This document shows positions 61,218-64,000 of a stretch of 64,000 nt of DNA, one piece after another. The stretch lies in contig JAIQFE010000006.1 in the NCBI GenBank assembly GCA_020073445.1, forward strand, positions 124,001-188,000. The letters run 5' to 3'. The position numbers and the translations under genes are program-made. Below the pieces are notes generated by a model. The model saw nothing but the letters and a program-made list of their open reading frames with translations. It had not been told where the DNA came from and ran no database searches. Source of the stretch: Terriglobia bacterium. Its GTDB lineage: Bacteria > Acidobacteriota > Terriglobia > Bryobacterales > Bryobacteraceae. Position 1 is the stretch's first letter. Each line of letters begins with the position of its first letter.

Positions 61218-61925
61218 GTGTCCGTCACTCCCTTCATTCTGGCTGCCAGGAACCTTACCAAGAGCCTCGATAGCGGCAGCCACCGCGTCGAAATTCTCCG
61301 CGGCATCGACATCGAGATCCCGGCAGGCCAGTTCGTCGCCATCATGGGGGCCTCCGGCAGCGGCAAAAGCACGCTGCTCGGCTTGCTTGCCGGCCTCGAT
61401 ACGGCGACTTCCGGGACCATCGTCATCGACGGCGTCGACATCACCGGCTTGAGCGAAGACAAGCTGGCGCTGGTTCGCGGGCGCAAGATCGGATTCGTTT
61501 TCCAGAGCTATCAGCTCCTTCCGACCCTCACCGCCGAAGAAAACGTACTGCTGCCGCACGAGCTCGCGGGCGGGGAGGTCTCCGAGGGAGTCGAACGTGC
61601 GCGCTCTTTGCTTGAAAGCGTCGGATTGGGCGATCGGCTCGATCATTATCCAATCCAGCTTTCCGGAGGCGAGCAGCAGCGCGTTGCTCTCGCGCGCGCC
61701 TTCATGGTCAAGCCGCCGATTCTCATGGCGGATGAGCCCACAGGCAATCTCGACAGCGTCAACGGGGCCCATGTGCTTGATCTGCTGATCTCTCTCAACC
61801 AGCGCGAAGGGACCACGATGGTGCTGGTGACCCACGATATGGCGCTCGCCGAGCGCGCCGACCGGATCGTCACCATGCGCGACGGCCTGATCGTCGCCGA
61901 TGAGCTTCGAACGCAGGCCGCATGA
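61218..61925 (+). CDS. ybbA: ABC transporter ATPase, YbbA/LolD type
   Basis: A 235-residue ATPase of the MacB/LolD/FtsE group. Walker A GASGSGKS (44-51), Q-loop FVFQSYQLLPTLTAEENV, signature QLSGGEQQRVALARAF, Walker B ILMADEPTGNLD and H-loop LVTHDMALAERAD are all intact. The PTLTAEENV and GEQQRVA forms are typical of the mechanotransmission class, which works on lipoproteins or export from the periplasm rather than uptake. GTG 61218 was chosen; the frame extends far upstream, but that part overlaps tesA antisense. The stop overlaps the ybbP start (ATGA). Confidence 0.92.
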   Translation: MSVTPFILAARNLTKSLDSGSHRVEILRGIDIEIPAGQFVAIMGASGSGKSTLLGLLAGLDTATSGTIVIDGVDITGLSEDKLALVRGRKIGFVFQSYQLLPTLTAEENVLLPHELAGGEVSEGVERARSLLESVGLGDRLDHYPIQLSGGEQQRVALARAFMVKPPILMADEPTGNLDSVNGAHVLDLLISLNQREGTTMVLVTHDMALAERADRIVTMRDGLIVADELRTQAA

Positions 61926-64000
61926 GGCTCTCGCTCCGCACGGCCGGACGCATCGCCTGGCGCGAGACTCGTTCTTCGCTCACCAAGTTTCTGTTTGTCG
62001 TGTTCGCTGTGGCGATCGGCGTCGGCGCGCTGTCTGGAGTCCGTGGATTCAGCGAATCCGTCCGGGCGATGCTCAACAGCGAGTCGCGGACGATCATGGC
62101 CGCCGATCTCAGTGCCCGGCAGTTCGCTCCTCCGAAGCAGGAGCAGGTCGGCCAGCTCGACGGACTCGCTTCCCGCGGGGTCGACCGCACGCTCATCACC
62201 GAAACCGTTTCCATGGCGTCCGCCACGACACCTGACGCCACGCCCGCGCTGGTTTCCATCAAGGCTGTCGATCCGGCCAAGTATCCGTATTACGGTACGG
62301 TCAAGCTCTCCCCCGAGATATCGCTGGCCGAGGCGCTCACGCCCGAAACAGTGGTCGCGGGCGAAGACGTTCTGGTCCGCCTGGGAGTCAAGGTCGGAGA
62401 ACATATTCGTCTTGGTTCCGCGGATTATCGCGTGGCCGCGATCGTTCTCTCCGAGCCCGACCGCATGTCGGGCAGCCTCAACGTCGGCCTGCGCATGATG
62501 ATTTCGCGCGAAGGGTTCGAGCGCACCGGCCTTATGCAGCTAGGCAGCCGAGCCGCTGAGCGCTACCTGTTCAAGATCGAGCCGAACGGCCCTTCGATGG
62601 AGGACGCCAAGTCCGCCATTCTGGACGCTTTGCCTGAAGCGCGCGTGATCGATTCCCGCGAGTCCAATCCGCTCATCACGCGCGGCCTGGATCAGGCGAC
62701 CACATTTCTCAGCCTCATCAGCCTGATCGCCCTGATTGTCGGCGCAATCGGAGTCGGTATGGCGATGTACGCGCACCTCCAGCAGAAGATGGACAACATC
62801 GCGGTCATGAAATCGCTGGGAGCCACCTCGGCCGAGATCATCCGCATCTATACCATCCAGACGCTGATGCTGGGCCTGCTGGGCGGGATCGCGGGCGTTC
62901 TGCTGGGGCGCGCGGTCGAAGAAGTATTCCCCTCACTCATCAACAAGATCTTCGAGATCAAGGCAACCACCGGCTGGCACTTCGACGCCGCCATCCAGGG
63001 GATTGTCACTGGGCTGCTGACCACGCTGCTGTTTACCCTGCCGCCGCTGGTGGCGATCCGCAAGATCCGCCCGGCGATGATCCTGCGCCGCGGCATGGCG
63101 GACCAGAAACTTCCGCTCCGTGGCCGATTGGCGGCCGCGCGCGAAGCGGTCGTATTAGGTGGGATTATCCTGCTCGGTCTGGGCGGGATCGCGGGCTGGC
63201 TGGGCGGATCGGCGAAGGTGGGCGGCTACTTTGCCGGCGGACTCTTCTTCAGCCTGATCGCGCTGGCTGCCGTGGCGGCCCTCCTGCTGCGCGCGCTTCG
63301 CGTTTTCCTGAAACGTTCACCAATCCGACTCCCCTCGCTGGTGCGCCAGGGCTTCGGGAATCTCTATCGCCAGGGCAACCAGGCGCAATCGATTCTGGTC
63401 GCCATGGGCCTGGGCGTGATGTTCACCTTGACGGTTTATCTGATCCAGAACTCGCTGGTCAACGAAATCATCCAGACGGCCCCGCCGGGCGTGCCCAACG
63501 TGTATCTCGTGGGTGTCACCCAGGAACAAAGCGCACCGCTGACACAGTTGATCTCCAAGCAGGATGGCATTCTCACCGCCCCACAGCTCTTTCCGTCGGT
63601 GTCCGCCCGGCTCGTCCAGGTCGACGGGCAGGACATGGCCAGCCGGCCCGTGCAAGGCATTGGCCGGCGGTATGCCAATACGCGATCGGTAACTTGGGAA
63701 AGCCAAGTGCCGGATAACCTGATTGTTCGCCGAGGCGCTTGGTGGAAAACGGACACGACGGAACCCGTGGTATCCGTCGCCGAAGACGCGGCTCAGGCGC
63801 TCGATATACATCCGGGCTCGGTGCTCCAGTGGGAAATCGCCGGCCGCATGATGAACGTCAGAGTGGTCGCCATTCACGAAGTCGAAGCGATGCGCGCCGC
63901 CGCGCCCGTGGAATTCGTCTTCAATCCTCAGGCCTTGGCAGGGCTGCCCGTCGTGTTCAATGGCGGCGTGCGAATCCAGCCCTCCGCCGCCGGAAACCTC
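61922..64000 (+). CDS. ybbP: ABC transporter permease of FtsX/YbbP type (3' partial)
   Basis: 693 residues are visible before the window ends; E. coli YbbP has about 800. The N-terminus has one helix (KFLFVVFAVAIGVGAL) and then a large periplasmic MacB-type domain (~45-240). Three helices follow with LISLIALIVGAIGVGMAMYAH, a typical FtsX block, the conserved MKSLGATSAEIIRIYTIQTL loop and IRKIRPAMILR before a second set of helices (~405-525). A second periplasmic domain begins near 530 (NVYLVGVTQEQSAPL). It starts within the ybbA stop (ATGA). The substrate of the TesA-YbbAP group is not settled. Confidence 0.9.
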   Translation, partial: MRLSLRTAGRIAWRETRSSLTKFLFVVFAVAIGVGALSGVRGFSESVRAMLNSESRTIMAADLSARQFAPPKQEQVGQLDGLASRGVDRTLITETVSMASATTPDATPALVSIKAVDPAKYPYYGTVKLSPEISLAEALTPETVVAGEDVLVRLGVKVGEHIRLGSADYRVAAIVLSEPDRMSGSLNVGLRMMISREGFERTGLMQLGSRAAERYLFKIEPNGPSMEDAKSAILDALPEARVIDSRESNPLITRGLDQATTFLSLISLIALIVGAIGVGMAMYAHLQQKMDNIAVMKSLGATSAEIIRIYTIQTLMLGLLGGIAGVLLGRAVEEVFPSLINKIFEIKATTGWHFDAAIQGIVTGLLTTLLFTLPPLVAIRKIRPAMILRRGMADQKLPLRGRLAAAREAVVLGGIILLGLGGIAGWLGGSAKVGGYFAGGLFFSLIALAAVAALLLRALRVFLKRSPIRLPSLVRQGFGNLYRQGNQAQSILVAMGLGVMFTLTVYLIQNSLVNEIIQTAPPGVPNVYLVGVTQEQSAPLTQLISKQDGILTAPQLFPSVSARLVQVDGQDMASRPVQGIGRRYANTRSVTWESQVPDNLIVRRGAWWKTDTTEPVVSVAEDAAQALDIHPGSVLQWEIAGRMMNVRVVAIHEVEAMRAAAPVEFVFNPQALAGLPVVFNGGVRIQPSAAGNL

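Noticed and set aside
61191-61835. N-terminal extension of TesA
   Set aside because: Antisense to ybbA; the signal peptide directly follows ATG 61190.

Overview
The window reads as a chromosomal segment of a GC-rich Gram-negative bacterium, most likely an Acidobacteriota of the Solibacter/Bryobacter type. The Gram-negative assignment rests on lipid A and Kdo genes (lpxC, kdsA, kdsB), outer-membrane proteins and an RND efflux operon. The acidobacterial assignment is an inference from protein types: three secreted VWA proteins of the acidobacterial VWFA-related kind, a TonB-dependent-transporter-like protein with an N-terminal carboxypeptidase-regulatory domain, DUF1572 and small conserved proteins of that phylum. 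No rRNA, tRNA, CRISPR array, insertion sequence or prophage was found. Most of the window is ordinary housekeeping DNA on both strands.

Layout. 1-4.2 kb: a large extracellular-type protein cut by the window edge, a Wzt-like polysaccharide ABC ATPase and a cytosolic M24 peptidase. 4.2-9.7 kb (minus): a small membrane protein, a four-module VOC ring-cleaving dioxygenase, and the chain lpxC-omp-pgsA-argH. 9.8-14.2 kb (plus): polA, a GT-C glycosyltransferase and a haem c/HhH fusion. 14.1-20.2 kb: mfd and the overlapping operon purC-cvpA-gph. 20.2-25.5 kb: a GT2-methyltransferase fusion, a sugar epimerase and a CX5R phosphatase, then recJ. 25.7-31.6 kb: a small secreted protein, a glycine-rich TonB-type receptor and a VWA protein. 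31.6-36 kb (minus): pepP, a CHASE2 histidine kinase and an NtrC-type regulator in overlapping frames. 36-42.95 kb (minus): tetR-adaptor-RND pump-TolC operon with a clear promoter and operator. 43-47 kb: ileS-lspA, divergent from carD. 47-50.7 kb: a 33-residue membrane peptide, a YfhO-like protein, a DUF3800-like gene that lacks its N-terminus and a lone HicB. 50.8-54.1 kb (minus): kdsB-pyrG-kdsA. 54.2-60.6 kb: two VWA genes, a small protein, a histidine-rich membrane protein, a three-module VOC protein, a DinB-like protein and an M61 peptidase. 60.6-64 kb: tesA divergent from ybbA-ybbP, which runs off the window.

Functional links. KdsA, PyrG and KdsB together make Kdo-8-phosphate, CTP and CMP-Kdo for the lipopolysaccharide core, and LpxC commits the lipid A precursor. 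TetR probably represses its own efflux operon. The CHASE2 kinase and NtrC regulator form a two-component pair. ileS-lspA and tesA/ybbAP are arrangements also known from Enterobacteria.

Most noteworthy: a REPIN-like inverted REP pair fused in frame into the 3' end of kdsB; a VOC enzyme that has lost exactly one of four repeat modules compared with a paralogue in the same window; two multi-hairpin intergenic elements; several promoters whose -10 box lies 6-9 bases before the start codon, suggesting leaderless mRNAs; and a truncated DUF3800 gene beside an orphan HicB. I did not find a clear new multi-gene system.
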